Part shown: one piece after another, positions 27,717 to 39,431 of the stretch
How the letters are laid out: every line of letters begins with the position of its first letter
How positions within the stretch are numbered: the stretch's first letter is position 1
The notes under the pieces: generated by a model
What the model was told of the DNA's origin: nothing
The model's database searches: none
Seen by the model: only the letters and a program-made list of their open reading frames with translations
Made by a program: the position numbers and the translations under genes
Origin: Megalonaias nervosa
Lineage: Eukaryota > Mollusca > Bivalvia > Unionida > Unionidae
Direction of reading: 5' to 3'
Assembly: GCA_016617855.1 (NCBI GenBank)
Contig: JAECUM010011066.1
Coordinates: 62,001 to 126,000 of the forward strand
Length of the DNA: 64,000 nucleotides

Positions 27717-28010
27717 GGGGGTGTATTTTATCACACGGCTGGAATTCTTCCTGTTAGAGAAGACGGTACACAATTGCGAATTTCCGATAAATATATAGTC
27801 CAATTAAATCTAGTTCCACTATGGAGTTATTACTTAATTAAAACCAAGCTACCGGAATTTACAAATTATTCATCACACCACTTTTGTTTAACAGACTGTG
27901 AAAAACAGGTAGAAAAAATTTATGATGCGAGGAATCGTGAATTCGACAGTCTAGTAGAAAGCTATTCTTCACACTTAAAATGGAAATTGGACAATGTTTA
28001 TATCAAGTGA
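27717..28010 (+). CDS. Candidate host terminal exon, function unknown
   Basis: An open frame follows AAAAG at about 27716, a possible splice acceptor after a T-rich tract, and runs to TGA at 28010, about 97 codons. The translation has normal amino-acid diversity (ISDKYIVQLNLVPLWSYYLI, FCLTDCEKQVEKIYDARN) and no low complexity. No family is recognised. It could be a real C-terminal exon, a pseudogene or a chance frame. A further frame at about 27270-27461 on the same strand is a weaker possible upstream exon. Confidence 0.3.
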   Translation, partial: GGVFYHTAGILPVREDGTQLRISDKYIVQLNLVPLWSYYLIKTKLPEFTNYSSHHFCLTDCEKQVEKIYDARNREFDSLVESYSSHLKWKLDNVYIK

Positions 28011-28130
28011 AGACAACACTTTATTGTGTGTTTGTTATTTCGCAGTCTACGTATAAGAACAAAAAGCAAAAAGAACACAGAGAAGACAGCAGTCTCCAAA
28101 AGTGCAGAAAGACACTGAAAATACTGAATC

Positions 28131-28171
<41 letters not shown>
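28131..28171. repeat. (CT)n-(CA)n microsatellite
   Basis: About 10 CT units followed by about 10 CA units. Confidence 0.95.
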
Positions 28172-28578
28172 TGTTTTCAGCATTCTTGTATGGCTGTAAA
28201 CGAAATAAATGATGTGATGGTTTTGTAGTCTTATCGTCAATCGATAAAATGACAAAACCAAAACAATGAGATCAACGGGGGATGTAAATGGTGTATATAA
28301 AAAGTAATAAGACCAAAAAATTAGAGATAATTTAAGGTTATTAACAGTATACCTGCTGAATAAAAATACTCAAAGGAAATAGGTCGCACACAGGTTATAT
28401 TTTCGAATAAATGGTCAATTCTTCTAAGAAATTTAAAAGACAAGTTACTGTTACTGTATCAAAAGCTCTTTCATGTGCTGAACAACGTAGTAACGATTGC
28501 ATCGAATATTTGTTTTATAACTGTTTTAAGTTTAATTAATTTCACCGTAACTGTAGTTCGCCTATGTCCAATGTGAAA

Positions 28579-28579
<1 letters not shown>

Positions 28580-28637
<58 letters not shown>

Positions 28638-28694
28638 CATCCATCCATCCATCCATGCATCTATCCATCCACCCACCCACCCATCCATCCAGCC
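28580..28694. repeat. (CTAT)n-(CCAT)n-(CCAC)n microsatellite
   Basis: About 14 CTAT units degrade into CCAT and CCAC units. Confidence 0.95.
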
Positions 28695-28780
28695 AACCAT
28701 CTTTAACGGCACAGCAACGCTTCTAAAGTTATATCGTGCCGTGGCATCTTGAGTAACGAGCAAGCATCTTTCTGGGACCG

Positions 28781-29083
28781 CTCCGGTGGCCTAGTAGTTA
28801 CAGCGCCCGCCTTGGATGCGGCAGGTCACGGGTTCGAACCCCGGCCGAGTAATACCAAAGACTTATAAAAATGGTGCTAACAGCTGCCTCGCTAGGCGCC
28901 AAGCATTAAGAGGTTAGTGTTAGGACTGGGCGGCTTGGTGTCAGGATAATGTAACTGGGTGGGACATCATGCTACATGTCTGCGGCATGATGCCCCAGTG
29001 CTAGACATCACTGTAAACTGTCAAAGTGCAGACATCGTGGCTGCATTACTGAAAAATTGTTAAAGCTATGTTAAAAATCCAAA

Positions 29084-29084
<1 letters not shown>
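28781..29084 (+). mobile_element. tRNA-derived SINE, family 2, plus-strand copy
   Basis: The tRNA-like head shows GGTGGCCTAGTAGTTACAGC (A-box) and GGTTCGAACCCC (B-box), followed by the same body as the minus-strand copy at 8400-8702. The 3' end TTAAAGCTATGTTAAAAATC runs directly into a (CA)n tract, which may be an expanded tail. No clean target duplication is visible. Confidence 0.85.

Positions 29085-29121
<37 letters not shown>
29085..29121. repeat. (CA)n at SINE tail
   Basis: About 18 CA units begin where the SINE 3' end stops. Confidence 0.9.
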
Positions 29122-29125
<4 letters not shown>

Positions 29126-29955
29126 CTGGTCGTGAATCCAACGACTTACACGATGAACCAGCACTGTTCTTTGAATTTATTCATTTAATAATGTGCAAAA
29201 TGTCACTGCATTAGAAATATTTTTTTTTTACGTTTATGGCGACAGTTTCACGTTATTTGACTGAAAAATAAAGAAGTTATTCGACATTAATTTGTGCAGG
29301 CGCTAACTACCATGGTGTCTGTCTAACCTTTAGAACAGTAAACATACTCCTAATAAGACAAACTTAGCACAACAAGTGTCATTACATAAAAGTCGGAGTT
29401 AAAGATTAGTTGGTTACTAGTAGAGCTAAGCATATGACTTGTGACCGGTCGACTAGGAAGAAATTTGTTTATTTTAACCGTATTACACCAGGTATAATAA
29501 AAGCACTCTTGTTCAGTAGGTAAAATGCCGAACCATATTTCTGGTTACAAGCGCCAAAACGCCCATCAGATCATGATAACGTTTGACGAAAGCTGACGGA
29601 AAGGTGCACCCCACCCCCCATTTTAGAGTACATTCCGCCTTAATTTTGTCAGTGGTGATACAGCGAATAATTACGGAATTGATTTTGTCAGTGGTGTTTT
29701 TCGTAAGATCCAGGTAAAGCTCGTACTTTACTATTTTTTTTTTTTTTATCAGATTTTGTTACGGCCGATGTTTTACTTCTTTGCATTGTGAATATGGTTT
29801 TCGCTCAAGAAATTGTGAATGACTTTATGGAATGAAACCAAATTTGGAATGGAGCTTTTGGACAGGAAGATATACGTCATGGTTGGTTTTCATCTAATTT
29901 TGTTAAAATTTCATGGATTTTTAGCTCCTGTTATTTGTAAAAATCATCCTCTCCC

Positions 29956-29956
<1 letters not shown>

Positions 29957-30005
<49 letters not shown>
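29957..30005. repeat. (CA)n microsatellite
   Basis: About 24 CA units in otherwise unique DNA. Confidence 0.95.
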
Positions 30006-30009
<4 letters not shown>

Positions 30010-30149
30010 CGGTCCTTGGATAATTCTTTGACAAAGACTTCGTTGGCTGATTTAGAATAAATTGTAAAGGCAAGTATACCAGCACCCATTTATTGATCAA
30101 ATTCTCAGACTTGTTACCTCATCTACATTTGCTCAGAACATTCCCCCAC

Positions 30150-30156
<7 letters not shown>

Positions 30157-30214
<58 letters not shown>

Positions 30215-30240
30215 GCACACACACGCGCGCGAACGCACAC
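30157..30240. repeat. (CT)n-(CA)n microsatellite
   Basis: About 20 CT units pass into CA and CG/CA units, the same compound type as 28131-28171. Confidence 0.95.
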
Positions 30241-31078
30241 GCTTCTGCAAAGGAAATGTTGCTTCCGTCTCAAGACCCAGTAACGGTGTTATTTTATTCG
30301 AACAATTATAGATGTGGCTGAAACAACGAAAGACAAAGCTTGGATATGTTCAGCGATTTCCCAGGCGCCATGTGACATTAGATATTGTGCATTTGTCACA
30401 GTATGCTGAGTGGTACAATTAATCATATCAACCGCATACAGTTTATTACGTAAAAACGAAATGACAATATTTATTACAAATATTAGGCAAATAAATCGGT
30501 TACTTAACTATATTTAAATTTAAGTCTAGAATGCAGTAATCCGAGTGGGTGAAATTTAAATCTATTTTAAATCTAAACTAAATTTAAATATTATGCTGAT
30601 GAAATTGAGCCCAGATGAACTCAAGTCATGCAGCACTTCGCTCCGTGTAAAGGCGCTGGGGAGTACATTAATTTCGGCCATTTTAATGTAAATGTTCCAG
30701 ATATCCTTATAATTAGTGAAACCTGATTGCCAGAATATAAGAAATTACCGATTGAACGGCGGTTAGGTGGTCAAAAGCCCTAAACAGATTCAGCGGATAA
30801 AAAGGGAAAACGACTGGTTGGTAGATGGGTCGAGGTCCTCCCCCCCGGGCCCTACGTCAATAGGCCGAATCAAAACGGCGGTAGATATTGGCTTCCTCGC
30901 CTGGCTTCAAAATGATTGGAGATGGAATTGATTTCATAAATGCTATTTTTGACGTTGCACTGTTTGGTCGCAGTAATTATTAGCGTGGTGAAAATGTATG
31001 TTCCAAAAAATAAGTGTTGTTGGTTAATGAATGTCAGAACATTCATGTGCAGCAAAAGCATGCAGTAATTCCGAGAAA
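30241..31078. other. Non-coding, nothing recognised
   Basis: No gene is seen between the last microsatellite and the LTR element. A C-run lies at 30841-30846. Confidence 0.5.
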
Positions 31079-31083
31079 TGGGA

Positions 31084-31271
31084 GGTAACGTAATGCATAC
31101 GTACATGTATTAGTCCTGATCAATGTAAGGTCGTACGAGTTATTTCCCTTATTACTGTTGTACTCTCTTTTTGAAAACAGAATGGTGCAACATGTGCTAG
31201 AACGGCGTGATTAAACGTGATTGAGTACATCCCTGTCTTTCGTATTGAATTTGTCTTAGAAAGACGATATA
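31084..31271 (+). repeat. 5' LTR (188 bp)
   Basis: It begins GGTAACG (first base mutated from the TG of the 3' LTR) and ends GATATA (CA end mutated). It contains the promoter and R region, although no exact TATA box stands out. It differs from the 3' LTR at about a dozen positions plus small indels, which indicates an old insertion. Confidence 0.95.
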
Positions 31272-31284
31272 TGGTGTCAGAAGG
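31272..31284 (+). promoter_or_regulatory. Primer binding site abutting gag ATG
   Basis: TGGTGTCAGAAGG starts immediately after the LTR and would pair with a tRNA 3' end (CCA). The gag ATG at 31285 follows without any leader, so the untranslated leader lies almost wholly in the LTR. Confidence 0.85.
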
Positions 31285-34200
31285 ATGGCAACTTCGCCGA
31301 CATCATCAGTACCCTTTCCATCGAAACTGGAGCTACTGGGAAATTTATCTGCGAACTGGAATAAATTCAAGAGAGTCTGGGTGAACCACAGGGGTGCGTT
31401 ACAAAGAAAATTAGGAGTCTAACCTGTAATAATATTGTGTTATATTATTACAGGTTAGACTCCTAATTTTCTTCGTAACGAACCCCCGTGGGTTGAACTA
31501 TGAAGTAGCTATGGGGCTCGCAGAAAAAGCGCCAAAACTGAGAATAGCCACTCTTCTTACGTGTTTAGGGCCAGGCGCCATAAAACTGTCCGATACTTTC
31601 ACATTCGAGAATGATGGAGACAGAGATAAACCTTACAAAGTACTTGACAAGTTTGAAAAGTACTGTATAGGAGAAACAAACGAAACCTATGAACGGTAAA
31701 ATTTCAATTGTCGACAACAAGAAGCAGGCGAGAGTATTTTTGATGTCTACGTCGCTGTGCTAAGGTCACTAGCACAAACGTGTAACTATGGCGATTTAGA
31801 GGACAGAATGGTAATTGGAATAATTGACAACAGCACCAGGAGAAAACTGCTGCAAGACAAGAAGTTAACCTTAAGAACTTGCATAGATATTTGTCGAGCA
31901 AACGAAAAATCGCAAGAACAGATGAAAGCTATGAATTAGGAAGAAGTGTCGGCATTAGCCCAAAAGAAGAGTGAAAAGTCAAAAAAGCAAAGTCAGCAGC
32001 AAAGAGAGTGTGACTACTGTGGAAAAAAAAACAAACATGTAGCAAAGAAATAGGCTTGCCTGGCCGTTGGAAAAATGTGTGCCAGGTGTGGGTTAAAAAA
32101 CCATTTTGCAGTAAAGTGCAAGCAGAAAAGTCCAAAATGGAAAGCACACAAAAAGAAATACAAGCAGAAAGAAGGGGTAAAAGTTATAGATGATGATTCA
32201 AGTCTTGACAGTGATAGTGATGAATTTGTGCTGACAGTTGAAGAAGTGAATGGGATAGAAACATACCCAACGAAATTATTTGCCAAAATGACTTTAGGTG
32301 AGAGTCAGATAAATTTCCAGTTAGACTGTGGCTCAACAGTTAACATAATCTCTGAAACAGATTATAAGACAGTATGCCATGATGACAAACTGAAGCACCT
32401 GGAAAAGAACAATGTGACACTTGTTATGTATAACAACAGTGAAACGAGAGCCTTGGGTAAAAGAAAATTACACATTACAAATCCAAAGAATAAGAAAGTT
32501 TACATCTTAGAGTTTGTAATTGAACAAGGGAAGGCAAGACCCCTACTTGGAGCCCAAGCAGTGCAGAAAATGAAACTTATTACTGTAAGTAAACAACATA
32601 TCATGGCAGTAGAGACAGCACAAAACGTCATACAGGAATATGAAGACATATTCAGTGGAGAAGGTCTCTTGGAAGGAGAACTCCACCTTGAACTGACAGA
32701 ACAAGCCAAACCAGTAAAATTGCCAGTGAGGAAAATTCCATTAGCTGTTAAGCTGAAGTTGAGGGCAGAAATTCAACGACTGGTGAAACTTGGAATATTG
32801 ACTCCGGAGAAAAAACCAACAGATTGGATTTCTAGCACGGTGGTGGTTATGAAAAACAACAAGAAAATAAGGCTGTGCATTGGCCCACAACCTTTAAATA
32901 AAGTCTTGAGAAGGAACCATTACCCAACTCCAACAATAGATGTTCTGCCAGACCTGAGCAGGGCGAGAATTTTTACTGTTGTGGATGCAAAAAGTGGGTT
33001 TTGGCATGTTAAGTTAGATGAGGAATCTAGCAAACTCACCACATTTGGAACGCCATGGGGACGATACAGATGGAGGAGAATGCCATTTGGTATAGCACCA
33101 GTGCCAGAAGAATTTCAGAGGAGAGTTGATGAAGCCTTGGAAGGGATTCAAGGTGTGAAAGCAATTCATGATGATATTCTAGTTTGGGGGAGTGGTGAAG
33201 ATGATGCTAAGGCCAAAGAGGATCACGACAGAAAGCTTTGAGAACTTTTTGAGAGATGTTGCAAAAAGAATGTTAAATTGAACAAAGATAAGATGAAATT
33301 GAGGCAGAAGGAAGTCACATTCATGGGACATGTGATCTCGGCAGAAGGGTTGAAAGTTGATAGTGCTAAGGTAGAGGCAATCAGAGAAATGCCTACATCG
33401 ACGGATAAGCACGCAGTCCAGCGACTGTTAGGTATGGTGAACTATGTGCAGAAGTTTGCTCCAAGGCTATCGGAAGTGACAGAGCCATTGAGACAGTTGA
33501 TCAAGAAGGACACAGAGTTTTATTGGGATCAAATTCATGAGAAATGCCTTCATGAGATTAGAGAGATATTGACATCAGCACCAATGCTAAGGTATTTTAA
33601 CCATGAGAAGGACACTGTTCTTCAATGTGATGCATCGGAAACGGGGCTTGTTTGCTGCAAGAGGGGCACCCAGTTGCCTATGCCTCACATGCACTCAAGG
33701 TGACTGAGGTAAATTATGTACAAATTGAGAAGGAGTTACTAGCAATAGTTTTTGGAATGGAAAGGTTTGAAAACTACGTCTACAGGAGACGAGTAGTCAT
33801 AGAAAGTGACCACAAACCGCTTGAAATAATCTGCAAGAAAACTTCAGTTAGTGCACCAAAGCAGCTGCAAAGAATGCTCTTAAAACTACAGAAATTTGAC
33901 TTCATTCTAGTCTACAAGCAAGGTATACAGATGTACATGGCTGATACATTGAGTCGTGCATATTTGCCCAGCACCAAGAAAGTAAGGGATAGCAATCGAG
34001 TGTTTGAGGTTGATACCCGCTCATTCACAGAGAAAGCAATAGAAAGTGTGAGTATGGTTGAGTGTCTACCAGTTTCTATGGAACGCATCATTGAGATTCA
34101 GAGAGAAATTGAAACGGATCTTCAGTTAAGACAGCTGAAAAAAGTCATTCAGAGAGGATGGCCAGGAGAAAAAAGGTACTTCCACAAGAACTACAGTATT

Positions 34201-35372
34201 ACTTTCCTTTCTGAGAGTAACTGACATTACAGAGTTTCCTGATTTTCAAAAGTGACCGTGTAGTGATCCCGGCCACACTGAAAGATTCGATAATGGAAAG
34301 GCTGTACTCCAGTCATATAGGACTATAAGGCTGTCTGCGAAGAGCCAGAGAAGCTATATATTGGCCAAACATGAATCGCGAAATAGAAACCTATATTGCA
34401 AAGTGTGAAACATGCAATGCATATTCTTCTCAGCAGCAGAAGGAGCCACTCATGGGAGAAGATAGGTTTAGACATATGTGATTTTGACAACAAAGCATAT
34501 CTGGTCACAGTAGACTATTATTCAAATTTTGTTGAAGTTGATAGACTTTATAATAAGACTGCCAAAGAAGTCATCATAAAAGTGAAAGCTCACATGGCCA
34601 GGTATGGAATACCGGATGAACTTGTATCAGACAATGGACCACCATTATCAGGAAAAGATTTTGCAGGATTTGCACGTACTTACGAATTCAAACACAAAAC
34701 TATCTCACCAGGATACCCTCAATCAATTGGAAGAGTGGAGAATGCGGTGAAAACAGTGAAGAGATTAATGAGGAAAGCAGTACAGTCTAGATCAGATCCC
34801 TACCTCACGCTACTGGATTTCCGGAATACACCTACGGAAGGATTGCATTCGTCACCTGCACAACGCATGTTCAATAGGCGTACAAGAACTTTGCTGCCAA
34901 TGTCAAAAAGACTCCTAATGCCAAGGTCACAGTCACAGGACACTACCAGATCTAAGTTGTTCGTAAACAAAAGGAAACAGGAGAAATACTGCAATAGGAG
35001 TGCAAAGGAGTTACAACCATTACACACGGGAGATGTTGTTAGGATTAAACCCAGTGTTAAACATGGTACATGGCGCAAGGCATACGTAGAGGGGAAAGTT
35101 GACATTCGCTCTTACAAGATTCGGACAGAAGTGTGTATCTCAGGAAGAGAAAGCATCTGCGAGCTACAAATGAAAATTTCATAGACCCTGATATTCAGGA
35201 CCTACACCCAACACCTGTGGAATCGCGAACACCAGATAGACTCATGCCATCTGAAACATGCAAAACAGAAACTGAAATTCATGTACCACAAGAAAGTGAA
35301 AACACCAATAGTGGTGCAAAGATTACATCTCGGAGCAAGACTAGACCAAAGATGACAACAACCACTGAATAA
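31285..35372 (+). pseudogene. gag-pol: Gag-Pol polyprotein remnant
   Basis: From the ATG, Gag starts MATSPTSSVPFPSKLELLG. Nucleocapsid knuckles lie at about 32011-32112 (CARCGLKNHFAVKC is a full CCHC). The protease has LDCGSTVNII (about 32323). RT spans about 32700-33220 with the active-site segment IHDDILVWG (33164). RNase H has QCDASE and the HKPLE region (33624-33960). Integrase runs from about 34320 to 35100 with catalytic D in GLDICDF, D in VSDNGPP and E in RVENAVK. Lesions visible are in-frame stops near 31697, 31937, 32051, 33239 and 34326, frameshifts near 33650, 34200, 34450 and 35135, and a palindromic insertion at 31387. Much of the frame is shared from 31493 to 33650, consistent with one ancestral Gag-Pol ORF. 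Confidence 0.9.
31387..31493. mobile_element. Near-perfect palindromic (foldback) insertion in gag
   Basis: Two ~48-nt arms (containing GAAAATTAGGAGTCTAACCT and its inverse) surround a TGTGTT loop. TGAAC occurs on both sides (31382-31386, 31494-31498). Removing the insert restores the expected gag frame, so it post-dates the retrotransposon. It is a MITE-like foldback of unassigned family. Confidence 0.85.
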
Positions 35373-35781
35373 CAATGGTGGATCTCCAGACAACTTTCAG
35401 ACATCTAGAGGGAGAAGTGTTAAGAAACCAGTGTATTTGAAAGACTATGTCACCTCAATATGAATATATGTTAATTCCTAGGACAGTGATGCAGAGTTAA
35501 AATAAGAGTAGAAAAAAAAATTGATTTAAGACAGACAGAACTTTAAATAATTGATTTAAGTAAATCATTACTAGTGATACCTAGGAAAGCTGACCATTCC
35601 TATATTAAGGAATAATTTCATTTGTCTCATTATTGATTCTGCATGCATAATACTGAGAATTATAGTGAGATTTATTTGTATTAAATTTAGGACTTCTGAA
35701 AGAAAGTGCTCAAAGTATGACAAAAGACTTGTATATTAACATTATGTGCCAGCAAGCAAGTTAATGGAGAAAATCTATTTT

Positions 35782-35792
35782 AAGAAGGGAGA
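35782..35792 (+). promoter_or_regulatory. Polypurine tract
   Basis: AAGAAGGGAGA lies directly before the 3' LTR and would prime plus-strand DNA synthesis. Confidence 0.85.
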
Positions 35793-35976
35793 TGTAACGT
35801 AATGCATACGTACATGTATTAGTCCTGATCAATGTAAGGTCATACGAGTTATTTCTCTTATTACTGTTGTACTCTCTTTTTGAAAACATAGAATGGTGCA
35901 ACATGGGCTAGAGTGGCGTGATTAAACGTGATTGAGTACATCCCTGTCTTACATATTGTCTTAGAAAGATGATACA
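35793..35976 (+). repeat. 3' LTR (184 bp)
   Basis: It begins TGTAACG and ends GATACA, so it retains canonical TG...CA ends. It is followed by the TGGGA target duplication. Confidence 0.95.
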
Positions 35977-35981
35977 TGGGA

Positions 35982-36939
35982 GACAAATCCAATAGCGTCT
36001 AGGATCAGCAGGTTAGGATGCAGGGCTAGCCCACTGTGCACGCGATGCTGCGGAAATGCTCTGACAACTAAGATGAACTGGTGGCAGTTTGAGCTTCTAA
36101 TTAATGAAACAAAAGGCTTTTAACTTTCAATTAAAAATATATTGTAATTGGCTATAACGCTTTATAATGTTATATTTACTTTCACATAATTGGTTTGACA
36201 ACAGAGAGATAAGCAAGAAAGCAGTTTGAGCTTGTGATGATTAAAAGGAAAGACTGACATCTTATTAATTAGTAAAGTGTTTAATTTATGGCAGCGTTGA
36301 ATAGTCATGGGATTCAGACAATACTGGATGTGTATTTTTTTTAATTAGACATACAGTTATTGGCTTTAACGTTTAATAACATCATGTCTGCTGTTACATA
36401 TCTGAATGAGTTGCAGAACGGGGGACAAATAAGCCAAAGTGAATATGGGATTGTGCTGCAGTTACTACTTGTGAGTGGTGTTAATCAGTTAATCAGCCAG
36501 TGAAGACCACATAACCAGCTCCAGATTAACAACCAGTTTCGACCTTATAAAGAATTTCAGTTTTGGAGAATGCACACCAGGATAAAGATATGACAGCTGA
36601 CGAATGCCTCAATATGTTTCTTGCCGAAGAGGTTCAGCCAGCAGATCAAGAGTGAGAATGAAGAAAAGAGAAAAGCGGGGCCAATAACCAAAGGCAACTG
36701 CTAGCTTTTGTAGAGGTAAAAGGACTGCCCAGGAAATATAACATCGTGTAAGACTATCGCACTACTGTACCAGAAAAGGACACCCTTGAAGCTGACGCTA
36801 CTATATTCCTCAATGCTAGGACACTTAGCTTAAAATTTGTATTTCTCTTCTCATCTTTCCTTGGCACAGATTGTCTTTATGTTCACCAATTCCTCCTCTA
36901 TGACTTTTTGTTTTTACCAGGCTCTTTGCAAAATTTCTT
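35982..36939. other. Non-coding, nothing recognised
   Basis: Unique-looking DNA between the LTR element and the first Polinton remnant. The last ~100 bp may be eroded PolB sequence continuing copy A, but similarity is too weak to place. Confidence 0.5.
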
Positions 36940-37513
36940 AGATTTTAACAAGCGGTAACCCAGATACAGGAAGGAGGAAAGACTTGGCATTTGATTAAGC
37001 CTTCGCATTGACGAATGTGTTCCACGTCGATGTGTTCTGTCAACATTTGAGGGTGTCATGCAGGAAAGCGACAATATCTGAACACCCAAGGATACAGAGA
37101 ACACATGTCAATGCATCTGATTTCTTCTCTTTGAGGTTCGTTTGCGTTGTACAGTTAACGCGTGGCAACTGTTCGTCCTCCAAATAAACTATCCCTGGTG
37201 TCCAGAGGTTCCACGTCCACTACGTCGTTACTTTCAACAATGCGAATAAACTTTATATCAGTTTTGAAACTTCAATTGTAGTCATGCTCCCACATTTCTA
37301 GTACTCGGCATCCATGTTCTTCTAACTTCAGAGGTCACTGGCATGTGTTCACGTAAAATTCTTCGTTTGTGTAGTCTAAAAAATGCTTTTCCCATGTGTT
37401 GTTGAGGGTGACAGGACATCAGTGAAATAAGCATCCATTAAATTCATAGACAGTCTTAGGGCTCTAAATCCCAGCCATCCACAGAATGATTTCCAATTTT
37501 CTTTGACTCCTCT
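36940..37513 (-). pseudogene. PolB remnant, palm-region part (copy A)
   Basis: It aligns with the copy C PolB around the motif A region. Conserved words include GGATACAGAGAACACA, TCCCACATTTCTA and CCCAGCCATCCAC. It is broken by many indels and has no usable frame. It shares with copy C a CAT codon where the motif A catalytic aspartate codon is expected. Confidence 0.8.
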
Positions 37514-38694
37514 GTAATGGTACAAAATTTTGAAGAATAATATCATTAGTATAAATTTCACAACACATTCCCTAGTAGTGCATTTTGTCGGGGTCAGCGC
37601 AGTGTGACATGTAAACATTAAGTCGGATGTATTGGCTAGGATCGCTATTGCTTGTCAACTTGTAATAATTAATATTGGCCTGTTTGTGGCATGAATTGAG
37701 TTTTAATTAGGGGTCGCTTGTTTAACAGTTTGTAACAGAAAAGAGTGTAATGGTAACCTGAGGTCACTGTGGTAAGGTGTCCAGAACTGATATAAACTAT
37801 GAGGGAATATGTTAGGAAGTTGTGGTCCTTTTGAAACAGGTGTCACAAAATGATATTTTCTAAAATAGTTATTAATACAGTCGGACTTGGAGGAATTTTC
37901 TGACTGCTGTGGGATTGATAAGAATTTAGGCGGGTAAAGTAGTAGTCCTGATTGGCTAAGCTAAACATGTCCATGTTGCCAGACGAATTTCAGGGGTTCT
38001 AAAATAGTCCCATCAGAATTAAGCAGTCCATGTTTTTCTGCGAAAGGGGAAGTCTGACTCTGGGGAATAGCAAGTGTTTCGCATTATTAAATTGTCCATA
38101 GCACATGGGGGGTGGTGGGGTGGTGGGGGTCTATGATAAGCGAGTGAGGGCTTGGATAAAGCACAAGGAAAACCCGAAATAGTTTCACACCTGGCTGCAA
38201 AGTGGAAAAGAAAGCACATTACGCAACTTAGATTTGATGACCCGAAGATTCTAGAAGAGAGGGAGAGAAGTAAAAGAGATACGGAAACGTCTACCAATCA
38301 CCAGCAGTGATTTTGAAGAACCAGGTGATGCTGTCATGCCGGCAATTTGAGTTCGATCTGTCACTCGATCATACGATGAATTTTTTCCTATCAGTACGAG
38401 AATGGTTAAATGAATTTCGCATAATTTTGTAACTCTATGAGAGAAAGCGAATCGTTCACATGCCATTTTGTTTATGTAATTGATTTACTTGTTGCATTTT
38501 ACATACGGGGGTCGTGTTGTTTTAAAATCCTATATCTCTGCCAGTTCCCTGTTATTCCATCACTTATTTTTATATATTATTGTATTGTTTACTCGATCAG
38601 GACGACAACACCGTGGTCGATCATCTCCTAGATAACGATAACCGAAAACTTAAGGAGCGGGGAAGATGTCTCTCATTATCCCACCACTACCGCA
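37514..38694. other. 1.2-kb insertion splitting the copy A PolB
   Basis: The segment is absent from the matching place in copy C (about 60885-60890). It has a G-rich tract (38106-38130) and no recognisable coding frame or terminal repeat. CCTC occurs near both borders and could be a short target duplication. It is an unidentified insertion. Confidence 0.6.
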
Positions 38695-39276
38695 CCACAT
38701 CCTCCGTTTCTGGCATGTTGGATCTATTTGTCTTCTTTGACGCACAAGTAATGTGACCAACGCAAAGTTTTTGACGTGTATCGACGACTGATGGACTGGG
38801 AGGTTTGAGAGCGTATCATGGCCAGTGTGTTCTTGGGCATGCATTGGTTGCAGTACACTAAGAAGAAAACTTTGGCGATGGTAAAGGCTTCCTTCAAAGG
38901 ATCGATTCATCCGCACTCCACAGACAATTGTCTAAATTTTCCACAGCAACGGCGTAAAATGTCGACTTACGATCGGCAATAATTTAACATTTTTCCTAGA
39001 AGTCAAAGGGGTTCAAACCATGAGAGTGGTACCGACCGCAGGCTTCTCTTTGTTCGTATACCGTGATTCTACATTTTCTGGACGTGCGTTTTTGCGTCTT
39101 TCGATTGTGGTAATAATTTTCGGAAGCTACTGACTGATTTTCGCTGAAGGAAGACTGTCTTGGTCTTGGGGTAGAAGTAGAGGGTGTTGTTCGCTCACGT
39201 CTTCTTTGAAATCGCTCGCGTGAATTTGAGCCAACACTTCGTTTCCTTTCTCACTGAAGTGGTGCAATCGTTTCAT
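38695..39276 (-). pseudogene. PolB remnant, exonuclease and N-terminal parts joined (copy A)
   Basis: 38695-39065 aligns with the copy C exonuclease region (shared CGTAAAATGTCGAC-like and TTTTCCACAGCAACG words). 39070-39276 aligns with the PolB N-terminus, with ATG at 39276 and a QIHASDF-like start. The intervening ~2 kb present in copy C is missing. Stops and indels abound. Confidence 0.75.
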
Positions 39277-39320
39277 CTTGATTGCAGAATTTCATTTCAC
39301 TAGGTTCTACACGCAACGAA

Positions 39321-39323
<3 letters not shown>

Positions 39324-39382
<59 letters not shown>
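39324..39382. repeat. (TA)n at the position of the copy C TATA box
   Basis: About 29 AT units occupy the place between the divergent PolB and zinc-knuckle starts where copy C has two TATA boxes. This looks like a microsatellite grown from a TATA element. Confidence 0.85.
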
Positions 39383-39386
<4 letters not shown>

Positions 39387-39431
39387 CAACACCTTAGGTT
39401 AAAGTATTCATTCAGCTCTCAAACAGTCAAG

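Larger units (their letters stand above)
31084..35976 (+). mobile_element. Steamer/Mag-like Gypsy LTR retrotransposon, inactive
   Basis: This is a full-length 4.9-kb element with two ~186-bp LTRs, a TGGGA target duplication (31079-31083 and 35977-35981), PBS, polypurine tract and one Gag-Pol reading frame. The small size, very short LTRs, fused single Gag-Pol frame and CGKK...CARCGLKNHF nucleocapsid pattern are those of the Mag lineage that includes bivalve Steamer-like elements. The protein order (Gag, protease, RT, RNase H, integrase) is Ty3/Gypsy. Several stop codons, frameshifts and a palindromic insertion in gag make it non-autonomous. The assignment to Steamer itself is inference from architecture. 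Confidence 0.9.
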
